A DNA stretch of 64,000 nt from Paraburkholderia phenazinium. Lineage in GTDB: Bacteria; Pseudomonadota; Gammaproteobacteria; Burkholderiales; Burkholderiaceae. The stretch is from contig NZ_FSRU01000001.1 of assembly GCF_900142845.1 (NCBI RefSeq), positions 620,001-684,000 on the forward strand, read 5' to 3'. A program made the translations under genes and the position numbers. The notes under the pieces were generated by a model. The model saw only the letters and a list, made by a program, of their open reading frames with translations. It made no database searches and was not told where the DNA came from. Positions 42,001 to 49,338 of the stretch are shown here, one piece after another. Position 1 is the stretch's first letter. Each line of letters starts with the position of its first letter.

Positions 42001-43158
42001 CATGCGGGCGGCAGCCACGCCTCGCATATGCGCCAGATGGGACTTCTGATACGTGAACGACACCTGAAAAACCGGGCTTCGACTGGTATCTCGCGTTACG
42101 CCCAGCCGCTCCACCAGCAACGGAAACGGGAAATCCTGATGTTCCTTCGCACCGACCAGTACGGTGCGGACGTGCTTCAGGAAATCAGCGAACGTGCCGT
42201 CGCCGTCTGGCCGTGCCCGCAACGCACACGGACTCGCGAAGTAGCCGACCGTGCGCTCGTAGCCTTGCGGCGGCCGCCCGAAACGCGGCGAACCGACAAC
42301 GATGTCGTCCTGACCGGTATAGCGGTACAGCAGCACGTAAAATACCGCGAGCAACACGGTGTAGAACGTCACGTCCTCGTCACGCGCGAGTGCCCGGATC
42401 TGCTGCGTGAGCGCTTCGTCGAGTTCGAACGAATGACCGGCGCCGACATGGGTCTGCACGCGTGGGCGCGGCCGGTCCGTGGGCAGGTCCAGCACCGGGA
42501 GCCGGCTGAGTTCCGTCTGCCAATACGCCCAATGCTGATTGCCCAGCGAAGAGTCGAGCATGTTTCGTTGCCACTCGACATAGTCGACATAAGCCAGTCC
42601 GGTGGGCGGCAGCTCGGCGGTTTTTCCGGCGACACGTGCCTGATACAGCAGTCCCAGCTCCTCCATCATGACGATGAGCGACCACGTGTCGCTCGCGATG
42701 TGATGGCTGTTCAAAAACAGCACGTGTTCGTCGGGACTACGAGAGAAAAGGCGAGTGCGAAAGACTGCTCCGCTTTTCAGATCGAATCCCGCGTCGGCCT
42801 CTCGCGTCAGGCGGGCATGCAGTTCGGCGGGCGCCCACTGCGAGGCGTCCTCGTGCAGGAAGTCGGGCCGGCCGTGGGCATGAATCATCTGGACCGGCTC
42901 GCCCTGCGGCGCCGCATACGTCGTGTGCAAGACAGGGTGTCGGTCGATCAGGTCTTGCAGGGCAGCGCGAAAAACATCGACGTCGATCGCATGGCGGATC
43001 GTCCAGGCCATGGGCAGTCCATATTCCGCACCGGACGGATTCAGGCTCCACAAAAACCACATGGCTCGCTGGCCGCGAGAGAGGCTGGCCGTGACGGGTT
43101 GAGCTTCAAGGCCGTTTGCGGCGGGAAGTGCTATGTGCTGTGGGCGTTCTGTTTGCAT
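36046..43158 (-). CDS. Hybrid NRPS-PKS megasynthase (C-A-PCP-KS-AT-ACP-TE)
   Basis: A 2370-residue single-protein assembly line. Domains by approximate residue: condensation 20-450 (HHIASDTWS near 153), adenylation 480-970 (YTSGSTGRPKGV near 640; NAYGPTEATVCA), carrier 990-1060 (DNFFEVGGHSLDL), ketosynthase 1090-1520 (TACSTSLVA cysteine near 1268, EAHGTATPLGDP, NVGHLDAAAG), acyltransferase 1600-1900 (GHSLGEYVAA; SHAFHS, malonyl type), carrier 1995-2065 (GGSSLSAL), thioesterase 2100-2350 (GHSMGG near 2166). No ketoreductase is visible. My hand-derived adenylation code is D-A-S-T-A-A-A-V-C-K, close to aromatic (Tyr/Phe-like) codes. The product would be an N-acylated amino acid extended by one malonate, possibly released by cyclisation. 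No tailoring, phosphopantetheinyl transferase or export genes adjoin. Confidence 0.92.
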   Translation of the reverse strand: MQTERPQHIALPAANGLEAQPVTASLSRGQRAMWFLWSLNPSGAEYGLPMAWTIRHAIDVDVFRAALQDLIDRHPVLHTTYAAPQGEPVQMIHAHGRPDFLHEDASQWAPAELHARLTREADAGFDLKSGAVFRTRLFSRSPDEHVLFLNSHHIASDTWSLIVMMEELGLLYQARVAGKTAELPPTGLAYVDYVEWQRNMLDSSLGNQHWAYWQTELSRLPVLDLPTDRPRPRVQTHVGAGHSFELDEALTQQIRALARDEDVTFYTVLLAVFYVLLYRYTGQDDIVVGSPRFGRPPQGYERTVGYFASPCALRARPDGDGTFADFLKHVRTVLVGAKEHQDFPFPLLVERLGVTRDTSRSPVFQVSFTYQKSHLAHMRGVAAARMGLGGASLELAGLPLESYPLEQHGVKFDLDFVVEEVDGRLRAVCWYNTALWDAESIGYLVDHYQALIASAVRTPLEKLQHLSMLTTQERTRYAVCNATETPFLQTPVHRLFEGLAEQMPQAVALLHEAGAISYAELNERANRLAHYLHHHGLKPGQPVGVSMERSPELVVGILAVLKAGGAYLPLDPAYPAERLAYMQDNSGLTLLLTHRRSATLAPGANVRRVCVDAHAADIAAESAHNLDSPSKPTDLAYVIYTSGSTGRPKGVMLEHYGLSNMVQAQISAFEIGPSSRVLQFASPSFDASVSEIFTALCAGAALCLAPKADVMPGSALINTIARHAVTVITLPPSVLALLQPEDVPTLRTVAAAGEACSLEIVKRWAHGRRFLNAYGPTEATVCATMAHLPADTKRVSLGRPIANTKIYLLDAHLQQVPVGIAGEIHIAGVGLARGYLNRPDLTAERFVANPFEGSDSRMYKTGDLARYLPDGTLEYLGRLDHQVKIRGFRIELGEVEAVITGCAGVREALVIARGTAGNAPSLLAYAIAHDASATTANDIRTHAQGKLPEFMVPSAIMLLDAWPLTPNGKIDRAALPDPGERVATQDMLAPRDTLEQQIADVWKTVLQLQAVGIDDNFFEVGGHSLDLVRVEMELEKVLGRSVATMDLFRFPNIRTLADYLRDSSQEQSESVSRTHVVQPAREASPASAVQTVDTDVAIIGMAGRFPGAANVADFWRNLVAGIESVKDLSDEELLAAGVDTALLSDPRYVKRKGVLDDVEKFDAAFFGYPPKEALLMDPQQRLFLETGWHALEHAGYANPDYAGTIGVFGGTGRSGYLLHYLDTNPQSAAELFQTTILNEKDFLSTRLAYKLNLRGPALTVQTACSTSLVAVHLACQQLMLGECDIALAGGVSIEVPHGSGYLHQEGHILAADGRCRPFDARAQGTVRGSGGAIVVLKRLSAALADGDHVWAVIKGSAINNDGNAKVGFTAPGTEGQAEVIERALQRAKVNPASIGFVEAHGTATPLGDPIEVGALTQTWRRYTDARQFCVLGSVKSNVGHLDAAAGVTGLIKAALSLHHGKIPATLHFQSPNPKLDLASSPFWVNDTLSDWPTTASPRRAAVSSFGIGGTNAHVILEAAPRHNPAQRDQSSFQILALSAKSEPALNAMTDNLARHLQSHSDANLTDVAYTLQVGRTPFRHRRVVVCDSVSGAVDALTSLPSGRSSTGVCAAEARITFIFPGQGLQQVDMGRDLYESEAVFRDCVDRCARLLRPLMDLDIRTVLYPLPDETGDAQQRLMQTSITQPALFVVEYALAQQLAHWGIRPSAMMGHSLGEYVAACLADVMSLADALKLVAARGQLVQQLPSGAMLAVEASVAEVAPFVSSGVDLAVVNAPRSCVLAGTNAQIEAVQIRLENAGLHCRRVATSHAFHSATLDPILEQFRTIVSEVELRVPRIPYVTNVTGSWVTHEQATDPAHWVRHMRETVRFAEGLETLLQAADPMFLEVGPGQTFTSIIRRHPNGAHVRVAAPTLSNAPGWSDRGALAMGLGRLWVAGAVPAWEKLHEGAPRGRAALPGYPFEKRRFWPQERTQAPARGTLPEVADRPENPILPADTRDRHPSIMVQRDAVESQLIKVFEEVLGVSSIALNDNFFELGGSSLSALSVILQVEQIFGHQLSAAALLESPTVEALAASLRTVRTPRSHQLVGMRTSGSSTPIFCIHPYGGHTTNYAELTRSLSAEQPVYGIQAGGLQGESAPLRRIEAMASDYIDLMKSVQPHGPYRLVGHSMGGCIAYEMAQQLRHRDEYIELLALLDARAQNASARPLYRNGTYGKMATRQWLSDDAVMLGILMPTLSFDWDGLRDVAVDAHGSRVLEAAMKQGLLPPGTGDRQLRTLLSVTDANDEALRSYRPAPYAGRVLLCCGDDGFSRQFAEPDLGWGALVDELEVIYVPGDHHSIMGRENVVAIVRHLERWLRHRATASVGPCVEVTQ

Positions 43159-43648
43159 GTCGAAAGCGATTGCGAATCTTGTGACTGTGTCATCAGCATG
43201 ACGAATTGCTGATGCGTGGCTGGCGGTGAGCGTGTGTCAGGGAATGCGCCAGCGATGCTGATGCAGGTTGACGGGAGATCGTGACAAGAACCCGTCTGAT
43301 GCTCGAATGCGTCGAAGCCCTGCCGCGCACACCCTGTGGCCCTGATTCAAGGGGCGGACTTATTCGGCTTGTCCTCTTCAACTTATTACGGCATGGCAGG
43401 CACGGACTTTAGGACATGCCCCATATATATAAATTGCCCATCGCGGGACAGCTTATTTTTCATTGGCGGCATCCTGTCCGAGATCTCAGGCCGAGCTCGA
43501 GCGCGTCGGCGATGTACGATCGGGACGCGATGTGTCCCGAACCGTGCTTATCATCCTCTTCACACAACCGTCGATGCGACGGCAGGTTCGCCGGATGCCG
43601 CAACGAAAACACGGCAGTCGGCAAGGTACTCATGTGAAAGGAACCGCT
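43159..43648. promoter_or_regulatory. Leader of the NRPS-PKS gene with TGCTGATG repeats
   Basis: This 490-base gap has no convincing gene. CATCAGCA (43191-43198) and TGCTGATG (43207-43214) form a perfect inverted repeat 33 bases upstream of the megasynthase start, and TGCTGATG recurs at 43256-43263. An A/T-rich stretch lies near 43420-43432. TCGGGAC/GTCCCGA (43520-43540) forms a hairpin nearer the small gene at 43649. No strong ribosome site precedes the megasynthase ATG. Confidence 0.4.
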
Positions 43649-43792
43649 ATGGTCAACAACACCTCTCCGCTCGAAAGCCTCGCGGCATTCGCAATCGTTT
43701 TTGCCGTGGGCATTGTGTCGACAGTGGCGCTCGGCAAGTACATCGACAAGGTGCGCCGCGATGCCCAAACGGCTGCTGCTTGCCCGGATTAG
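43649..43792 (+). CDS. Small single-pass membrane protein (47 aa)
   Basis: Begins MVNNTSPLESLAAFAIVFAV after an AAAGG ribosome site and contains one hydrophobic helix (residues 11-30) followed by GKYIDKVRRDAQ, a short charged tail. An open frame extends upstream to 43463 but the earlier part is Arg-rich and unlikely. It lies 14 bases before the SIR2-type gene on the same strand, so the two are probably co-transcribed. No known family is recognised. Confidence 0.55.
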   Translation: MVNNTSPLESLAAFAIVFAVGIVSTVALGKYIDKVRRDAQTAAACPD

Positions 43793-43806
43793 AGGGAGAT
43801 CAGAAC

Positions 43807-44643
43807 GTGTTGGAGAAACAGACCAATGTGTTGAGACAAGCCGTCGACTGGCTGCGGGACGCGGATGGCCTGCTCGTGACTGCCGGTGCGGGCATGGGCG
43901 TGGACTCGGGGTTGCCGGACTTTCGCGGTAACGAAGGTTTGTGGCGCGCCTATCCCGCGTTGGCCGCGGCGCGACGCAGTTTCGAATCGATGGCCAATCC
44001 GAGTGCCTTCGACGAAGACCCGACGCTCGCGTGGGGTTTCTATGGACACCGTCTGAGCCTCTATCGCGAGGTAGAGCCTCATGCGGGCTTTGCCGTGCTG
44101 CAACGCTGGGTGGCCCGTATGGAGCATGGCGGCTTTGTTTTCACCAGCAACGTCGACGGTCAGTTCCAGCGTGCGGGTTTCGCCGCGAACCGCGTTGCCG
44201 AGTGCCACGGTTCGATTCACTCTCTTCAATGCACGGTGCCGTGCTGCTCGCGTATCTGGCCTGCCACGGATTTTGTTCCACAGGTCGATGAGCTGGCGTG
44301 CCGTCTTACCGGTCAACTGCCACGTTGCCCCGAATGCGGCGCGCTCGCGCGGCCCAACATTCTGATGTTCTGGGACACCGGCTGGTTATCGCAGCGAACC
44401 GACGAGCAGGAGGTGCGCCTGCAGCGCTGGATTCCATCGGTGAAGCGGCTCGTGGTGGTCGAACTCGGCGCGGGTACCGCGCTTCCGACGATTCGCCGTT
44501 TCAGCGAACGACACGGGCCGCGTGTCATTCGCATCAATGTGCGCGAACCGCAGATTGATCCGGCATGTGGCGTGGGGATTCAGGGCGGTGCGCTCGCAAC
44601 ACTGATCGCGCTTGATGACGTTTTGCGCGAGCAGACGGAATGA
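43807..44643 (+). CDS. SIR2-family NAD-dependent protein deacylase
   Basis: A 278-residue sirtuin. The NAD-binding motif is LVTAGAGMGVDSGLPDFRGN, FTSNVDGQFQRAG gives the asparagine-aspartate pair, AECHGSIHSLQC holds the catalytic histidine, and zinc cysteines occur in CTVPC and CPEC. GTG at 43807 with GAGGGAGA upstream is the chosen start; the open frame to 43336 is ignored. Substrates could be acylated proteins. It is not known to belong to NRPS-PKS clusters, so its nearness to the megasynthase may be chance. It is convergent with the WYL gene. Confidence 0.88.
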   Translation: MLEKQTNVLRQAVDWLRDADGLLVTAGAGMGVDSGLPDFRGNEGLWRAYPALAAARRSFESMANPSAFDEDPTLAWGFYGHRLSLYREVEPHAGFAVLQRWVARMEHGGFVFTSNVDGQFQRAGFAANRVAECHGSIHSLQCTVPCCSRIWPATDFVPQVDELACRLTGQLPRCPECGALARPNILMFWDTGWLSQRTDEQEVRLQRWIPSVKRLVVVELGAGTALPTIRRFSERHGPRVIRINVREPQIDPACGVGIQGGALATLIALDDVLREQTE

Positions 44644-44687
44644 AGCGATGCGCGCCCGCTCTTGAGTGAAGTGGGACGGCTCCTGCT

Positions 44688-45746
44688 TTATGGCTGATAG
44701 CGTTCCGCCAGCCTGCGGTAATCCGCGGCGAATTCCTCGCGCAACGACGCCGGCGCGAGGATTTCGACATTGGCACCCAGCGAGCGCAACCACCAGCGCA
44801 GTTTCAAACTGGGAACAACCGTGCCGGACACTTTCAACCGGCCATCAGGCAACACCTCGAGCGCCTGGTCGAGCGACATGGGCGTTTCTTTAAGGTGGTT
44901 GCCGGCGTTGCCATCGAATGCGATGCTTAGATGCACCGGCGGTTCGGTCAAGAAGTTGAATGCCTGCTCGGCCTCGATATAAGTGCGCAGCTTAAAATCG
45001 TCCGGATACGCGAAGTCTTTACCTGACTCGACGGCTTCGATGATCCGGTCGAGCCGGTAGAGGCTCCGTAGCCACTGGCTCTTGCCCTTGTCCTTGCGCG
45101 GAATGAAGGCGGGGTCCTGGGCGACCATATACATGACGCCGGCGGACTCCACGAGTGCCAGCGGCCAGAGCGCCTTCGCTTTAACGTCTTCATCGTTGGT
45201 CTTGCCTGCCGGGCGATACTTCAACAGCACCTCCCGTTCGAAGAACGTCGCGGTGGCGATGATGTGGAAGATATCCTCGCGCAGCTTCGGGCGAATCAGC
45301 GCGAACGTACCGTCGACGGAGTCCACCTTGTCCGGCCACGCCCGATACACCCGGTTATCGATCTTCTCCTGCGACATGCGCAACTCGGCCGCCTTGAAGA
45401 GCGGCTCGATATCCTTGGTCACAGCGTCCGGCAGCTTGTTGCCCGCAAAGCGCTGCAGGATGTGGAAGGCCACGGCCTCCGCGGCCGACATCAGGCTCGC
45501 ACTGTCCCGCGCGCCATGCATCCATTGTTTGCGCTGCCAGAGAATTTCGCGGCCGCCGGATGTCGTCGAAAGAACGAACTTGTCTTTCTGCAGCCCCTCT
45601 AGCCGGCGGCGCACTTTCTTCGGATAAGGGATGCGGTGCCCGCGCTCTTCCAGCCGCTCGATCACGCTGGGTGTTGCCATCCAGGGGGGACTGTCACGCT
45701 CTGAAGGCAGGACACGCAGAATTGCTTCATCAAGGCTATCGGTCAT
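44688..45746 (-). CDS. WYL-domain transcriptional regulator
   Basis: A 352-residue protein with an N-terminal winged helix ([20 protein letters not shown]), a central WYL-type domain ([38 protein letters not shown]) and a C-terminal WCX-like extension. WYL regulators sense nucleotides or DNA-damage signals and often control defence or repair genes. Its start overlaps the end of the upstream gene by 11 bases, so the two genes are translated together. No defence nuclease lies nearby. Confidence 0.83.
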   Translation of the reverse strand: MTDSLDEAILRVLPSERDSPPWMATPSVIERLEERGHRIPYPKKVRRRLEGLQKDKFVLSTTSGGREILWQRKQWMHGARDSASLMSAAEAVAFHILQRFAGNKLPDAVTKDIEPLFKAAELRMSQEKIDNRVYRAWPDKVDSVDGTFALIRPKLREDIFHIIATATFFEREVLLKYRPAGKTNDEDVKAKALWPLALVESAGVMYMVAQDPAFIPRKDKGKSQWLRSLYRLDRIIEAVESGKDFAYPDDFKLRTYIEAEQAFNFLTEPPVHLSIAFDGNAGNHLKETPMSLDQALEVLPDGRLKVSGTVVPSLKLRWWLRSLGANVEILAPASLREEFAADYRRLAERYQP

Positions 45747-46239
45747 TAATCTTGTGCTCTCGTTCTTGTTTACGTTGTGCTGACGCCCGCAGCATCAGGT
45801 GACATTCTAAGTGCGATCGGAACAATGTGTGGAGCGCAACCCACGTAGGCAAGCTGCCGGCTACCGCCCAATGTCCGGCGCGACGGCGCGGCAACTGATC
45901 GGCGGTGCCGGCGAACAGGACCATTTCAGTGCGTGACGTTTCCAACGACCGCACCATCGCGCGGTTCGCGCCCAGACAGTTCCAGCAGAATGCGCCCGGC
46001 GCCGGGCGCGAGGGATTGACGAGGTGCAGGACCATATCGGCGCCCTCGGCGTTTGGGCTATGGGCGATCTCCCAGGACACCAAGCCGTTTAGCGCGGGCA
46101 ATTCATTCATCCGCGCTTTCACGATGGATTCGTCGAATCCCCATAGTCGCAACGCAATGCGCAAGCTTCCGTGGTTGCGGTGTGTGATGTCGAGTGTGGG
46201 CATTGTGTCGAAGCGAAACGAGCGTGACGGAACTGACAT
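45736..46239 (-). CDS. Hypothetical protein coupled to the WYL regulator
   Basis: A 167-residue protein, not recognised. It begins [20 protein letters not shown] after GGAGG at ten bases, has a WNCLG segment with a single buried-looking cysteine pair region, and ends in a charged tail ([14 protein letters not shown]). There is no signal peptide or membrane helix. The 11-base overlap with the WYL gene implies joint function, perhaps as a co-regulator or the regulated partner. An imperfect hairpin (CTGATCGA/TCGATCAG, 46280-46332) lies upstream at the end of the GlxA-type gene. Confidence 0.65.
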   Translation of the reverse strand: MSVPSRSFRFDTMPTLDITHRNHGSLRIALRLWGFDESIVKARMNELPALNGLVSWEIAHSPNAEGADMVLHLVNPSRPAPGAFCWNCLGANRAMVRSLETSRTEMVLFAGTADQLPRRRAGHWAVAGSLPTWVALHTLFRSHLECHLMLRASAQRKQEREHKINDR

Positions 46240-46328
46240 GGGAATGTGACCTCCAGGCTAAGTGATGGATAGCATTTTGCTGATCGATCGAGTCAAATCG
46301 TGTCCCTGTGGACTAACGATCGATTCGA

Positions 46329-47330
46329 TCAGGAATGACGCAAGACCCGCGCGCATGCGCGATACTCGGTCGGCGTTGTTGCGAGATGTTTGCGGAAGAG
46401 CTTCGCGAGCTGTCCGCCGCTGCCGATGCCGCAGCGACGCGCAATCTTGTCGACAGGTAAGTCGCTATCGAGAAGTAGGCGGCAACTCATGTTGAGGCGC
46501 ACATGCAGAAGATAGTCGGATGGCGTTAGCCCCATTTCCTCCTTGAAGCGCCGCAGGAAATTGCGCTCGCTCATGGCGGCAACCTGTGCTGCGTCATCAA
46601 TCGCAATGGAGCGGTTACCGTTTGCCTCCAGCCATCGCGCCGCTGCCTGAATCTTTTCGCTGACCCTGACCGACGAACTGTCCCCCACACTCGCGGTGAA
46701 CGGTGTCTCCATGGGCGGCGCGACACAGTCGACGATCTGGCGTGCAATCTCGGCGCCCAGATCTTCCTCGACCACGCCGAGCGCGATATGCAGAGGACGT
46801 GTGGGTGTCGCAAAGCGGTCGTCCCCCTGGTTGTTCCACTTGACGGGTTGGGCGTGCTCGAAAGAGCGGCCGCGGGTGAAGGGTTGCGCACATCCGGCCG
46901 CTTCGAGCAGCAAGCGGCCCTCGGCGATGGGAAATACCCGCTCGCCGCACGAATACGTCTGGTGTAACCACGTGATCAGGCGTTCGTCGCGCATTGCATT
47001 GCGCGCACCCACTCCGCCGGCAATGAAGAGTGCACGGAGGTTGTCTGCGCGATGACGCACATCCATACTTTCGGTCCAGACAAAGACGGACGAGGACGTG
47101 GCGATCCGCCCACCAGCGGCGGACAGCAGGCAGACTTCATAGCGAGGCGCGCCGTTGCGGCCGGCATGGGATAACGTATTCGCCGACTGGAAGACTTCGA
47201 TGATCGACGCGGTTTCAGGCAGCGCGAAGCCATTGAACAAGACGATGCCAATGTGCTTGATAGTGCGGGTGTCCGGCAACACGGGTGGCTTTGGCATCAT
47301 GCTGCTTCGAACGGCGGAAAAACATTCCAT
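46329..47330 (-). CDS. GlxA-family AraC-type regulator (DJ-1/PfpI domain plus HTH), copy 1
   Basis: A 333-residue regulator with an N-terminal DJ-1/PfpI-like domain (IGIVLFNGFALPETASIIEV, ALFIAGGVGARNA) and a C-terminal AraC DNA-binding domain (MSERNFLRRFKEEMGLTPSD, IARRCGIGSGGQLAKLFRKH). The PfpI catalytic cysteine is not evident, so the domain probably binds a ligand. ATG 47330 with AGGGAAG upstream is chosen over an in-frame start at 47387. A perfect inverted repeat at 47495-47515 may be its operator. Two paralogues lie at 50667 and 53013. Confidence 0.87.
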   Translation of the reverse strand: MECFSAVRSSMMPKPPVLPDTRTIKHIGIVLFNGFALPETASIIEVFQSANTLSHAGRNGAPRYEVCLLSAAGGRIATSSSVFVWTESMDVRHRADNLRALFIAGGVGARNAMRDERLITWLHQTYSCGERVFPIAEGRLLLEAAGCAQPFTRGRSFEHAQPVKWNNQGDDRFATPTRPLHIALGVVEEDLGAEIARQIVDCVAPPMETPFTASVGDSSSVRVSEKIQAAARWLEANGNRSIAIDDAAQVAAMSERNFLRRFKEEMGLTPSDYLLHVRLNMSCRLLLDSDLPVDKIARRCGIGSGGQLAKLFRKHLATTPTEYRACARVLRHS

Positions 47331-47494
47331 CTGATCTTCCCTAAAGATTGCGTGACCTCTGGCTGACCTGGAGCCAGATTGCTTCACCTGGCAATGTTCG
47401 GTTCATCCCGATCACGCGAAGTCGGCAAGGCGAGAAGATATCGACCACTTCGGACAACTGCTGTCCCATTCGATTTCTGGGTTTGGCCGTCGTG

Positions 47495-47515
47495 TTGAGA
47501 CACGGTTTGTCTCAA
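47495..47515. promoter_or_regulatory. Perfect inverted repeat upstream of GlxA copy 1
   Basis: TTGAGACA-CGGTT-TGTCTCAA, about 165 bases before the regulator's start. A second repeat, TCTGGCT/AGCCAGA, lies closer to the gene. These are candidate operators in a gap that otherwise shows no gene. Confidence 0.45.
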
Positions 47516-47566
47516 TCAGGAGGTAGTGGGATTGCTCCGAGTGGGCAATTTCAGCGTGGAGAGAAC

Positions 47567-47680
47567 AAAAAAAAGCCTGCCGGACAGAAGTGCGGCAGGC
47601 AAAGCATCCAGGAGGTAGGTTCGCCGGGGCGGTGTTCCTGAGAGAACCCCCTGGATGAGTCAATGGACCACATCGACATG
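47567..47680 (-). ncRNA. Candidate structured small RNA with strong intrinsic terminator
   Basis: On the minus strand a -10-like TATACT (47691-47686) precedes a roughly 110-base segment. It folds into an outer stem CATCCAGG/CCTGGATG with an inner GTTC/GAAC stem and exposes a CCTACCTCC run that could pair with ribosome-binding sites. It ends in GCCTGCCG/CGGCAGGC followed by eight T residues, one of the best terminators in the window. No credible protein fits: a 92-codon frame across the region has no ribosome site. The layout recalls the betaproteobacterial toxic small RNA family, but this is from memory. Confidence 0.6.
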
Positions 47681-47945
47681 ATTCGAGTATAGGTTGGCAA
47701 GCGGGCGAGATCGACGCACCGGCGTCTACGGACCACGTGTTGGCCGGGCAAGACGAGCCATCTTTCTATATATCCAATCCAGATTCCCGTAAAACGATAT
47801 GCAATCCTATGAATACGATTTAATTCCACCAGGAGATACTGGGTGGCTACTCAAGCCAGGACGTTGACGGTTTGCGCCGATGTGAGAGGCGATGAACCAT
47901 GATACGTTTTGATACCGCTTCGCATACCTATTTAAAGAGAGCCGT

Positions 47946-48104
47946 ATGCTGATTGCCGCTTCCGTCATTTGTGCCGTAGGTATTGCGGCGATCTTTGCTT
48001 TCGCGCGGCGGGTCGACCCGCATACCGGCAGTCTGAAGCTGAAAAAAGGCCTGCTCGCCCCTGGGAGGCGGCAGGCGAAGGCTCAGCGGGCGCTACGGGG
48101 GTAG
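47946..48104 (+). CDS. Small membrane protein (52 aa)
   Basis: Starts MLIAASVICAVGIAAIFAFA after AAAGAGAG; the first 20 residues form one hydrophobic helix. A basic tail follows (RRQAKAQRALRG). No family is recognised. Such short N-in membrane peptides are common and often missed. Confidence 0.45.
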   Translation: MLIAASVICAVGIAAIFAFARRVDPHTGSLKLKKGLLAPGRRQAKAQRALRG

Positions 48105-48207
48105 CCCCTGAGATGACCAGACACGATCATAGATCGACAGGGACCGACCGCGGTGAGCGTGGCGGACGAGACCACGCATTTGGCAGCATGCGACGCTTAA
48201 GAGTATC

Positions 48208-48226
48208 TGTATCGCAATGTATCGCA
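48208..48226. repeat. Tandem 9-base direct repeat
   Basis: TGTATCGCA occurs twice with a period of ten bases, one helical turn, just beyond the end of the minus-strand gene at 48248. It could be a protein-binding site or chance. Confidence 0.3.
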
Positions 48227-48247
48227 GAACGAAAGAGGGCGGAACGC

Positions 48248-48772
48248 CTACAGATCGTCGGGTGCCCTTCCATCACCGACGGAGAATCGTTCGTGGATGA
48301 GCAAGGCCACGCAATTGCTATAGATTTCGGCTACGGCCTGAGACCGATAGTTGAGATTCAGATGATCCAGAAACGCGTTGCCCAATGTTTTGGCATCGAA
48401 CGCTTCTGCGCTGACGTTCGCCACACGAGCTGCCAGATCTTTGGCACGGCTGGCGAGAGAAACACGTTGCACCAGGCCGATGAAGTGGCCGTTAACATGC
48501 ATCCAGAGATGGGTCGATTCGACCAGATGCTCGACCGTGAGCCATCCGCCGCTCAGATGACGCTTAACCAATTGAGACACCACGAGATAGGTCAGGAATT
48601 CGGCCTGCGCGCCAATGCTGGGATAGGATGACAAAGGCATCATGAAATTGACTCGGTCGGAACGGCCCATCAATCGTTGAACAGAGCGGCTTGCGCGAAG
48701 TCGACTGCAGAACGAAGGCTGGTCGGCTCGTGGGGAAGTGGGCAAAGACTCTGGGAGAGTCTCGGCCGACAC
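48248..48772 (-). CDS. Hypothetical protein, 174 aa
   Basis: Not recognised. GTG start with GAGG six bases upstream. The central part (LTYLVVSQLVKRHLSGGWLT, NHLNLNY-like C-terminal block) is mostly helical and has protein-like composition; the opposite-strand frame (47969-48631) looks like its shadow. There is no signal peptide. It has no operon partner: the nearest same-strand genes are far away. Function unknown. Confidence 0.55.
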   Translation of the reverse strand: MSAETLPESLPTSPRADQPSFCSRLRASRSVQRLMGRSDRVNFMMPLSSYPSIGAQAEFLTYLVVSQLVKRHLSGGWLTVEHLVESTHLWMHVNGHFIGLVQRVSLASRAKDLAARVANVSAEAFDAKTLGNAFLDHLNLNYRSQAVAEIYSNCVALLIHERFSVGDGRAPDDL

Positions 48773-49080
48773 GCTGAACCTCGAAGGTCCGACGCGATCA
48801 TAGTGTGAAAAAATTGCGCGGCGACGTGAGCGGCGGAAGAGGCCACGCTATTGACTGAACACGACAAAAGAGAAGGCCCGATCCCGACGTCCGCAGCCAA
48901 TACCATGTTCCCGCTTGCCGATACCGGCGGCTAAGGCTGACCCCGCACAAATGGATGGAAAGAAAGGCGGCGGATAAGGCCCAAACGTTGTCCTACCCAA
49001 CGTGCTGCATTGCAGCGTACGCTGCATGATCTGCTTAGCCTACGCTCGTCTTGTGAGCGAACCACACAGCACGGGATGAC
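48773..49080. promoter_or_regulatory. Gene-free gap with perfect 16-base palindrome
   Basis: No credible gene was found. TGCAGCGTACGCTGCA (49011-49026) is a perfect palindrome 55 bases before the small gene at 49081, and an overlapping GCTGCA-T-TGCAGC element precedes it. It is a strong operator candidate. Confidence 0.45.
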
Positions 49081-49338
49081 ATGAATATCACTCTTTCCAT
49101 TCTCTCCAAGCTTTGCTTTGCGTGGGTTCTTGTTTACCTCGTATTCAGCTTTCAATCGGCCTTATGGGCGGGCGCAAGACATAGTCGCGGATGGGTCTCC
49201 CTTGAGTTTCAGCCGTATCGTGCCCGTGGCAAAAGGGAAACCGCGAGGGCAAGATTGCTGCGGCGCATGGCGCTGTTGGCGGCTGTGGCATTGCCGCTGG
49301 GGATCGTCTCGACGGTGGCGGGCCTGATGACATCGTAG
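49081..49338 (+). CDS. Small membrane protein, 85 aa, two predicted helices
   Basis: Begins MNITLSILSKLCFAWVLVYL; hydrophobic segments lie near residues 8-30 and 64-82, separated by a basic loop (RARGKRETARARLLRR). No family is recognised. A GGGATG site precedes the ATG and a perfect palindrome lies 55 bases upstream, which suggests regulated expression. Confidence 0.5.
   Translation: MNITLSILSKLCFAWVLVYLVFSFQSALWAGARHSRGWVSLEFQPYRARGKRETARARLLRRMALLAAVALPLGIVSTVAGLMTS

Noticed and set aside
47551..47829. 92-codon minus-strand frame over the candidate small RNA
   Set aside because: It has no ribosome site, an Arg-rich unlikely composition and runs through the terminator stem; the RNA interpretation fits better.
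47969..48631. 220-codon plus-strand frame
   Set aside because: It overlaps the better supported minus-strand gene at 48248 and has Arg/Gly-rich shadow composition.
48670..49155. Two minus-strand frames in the gap before 49081
   Set aside because: No ribosome sites, unlikely composition, and one runs through the palindrome.
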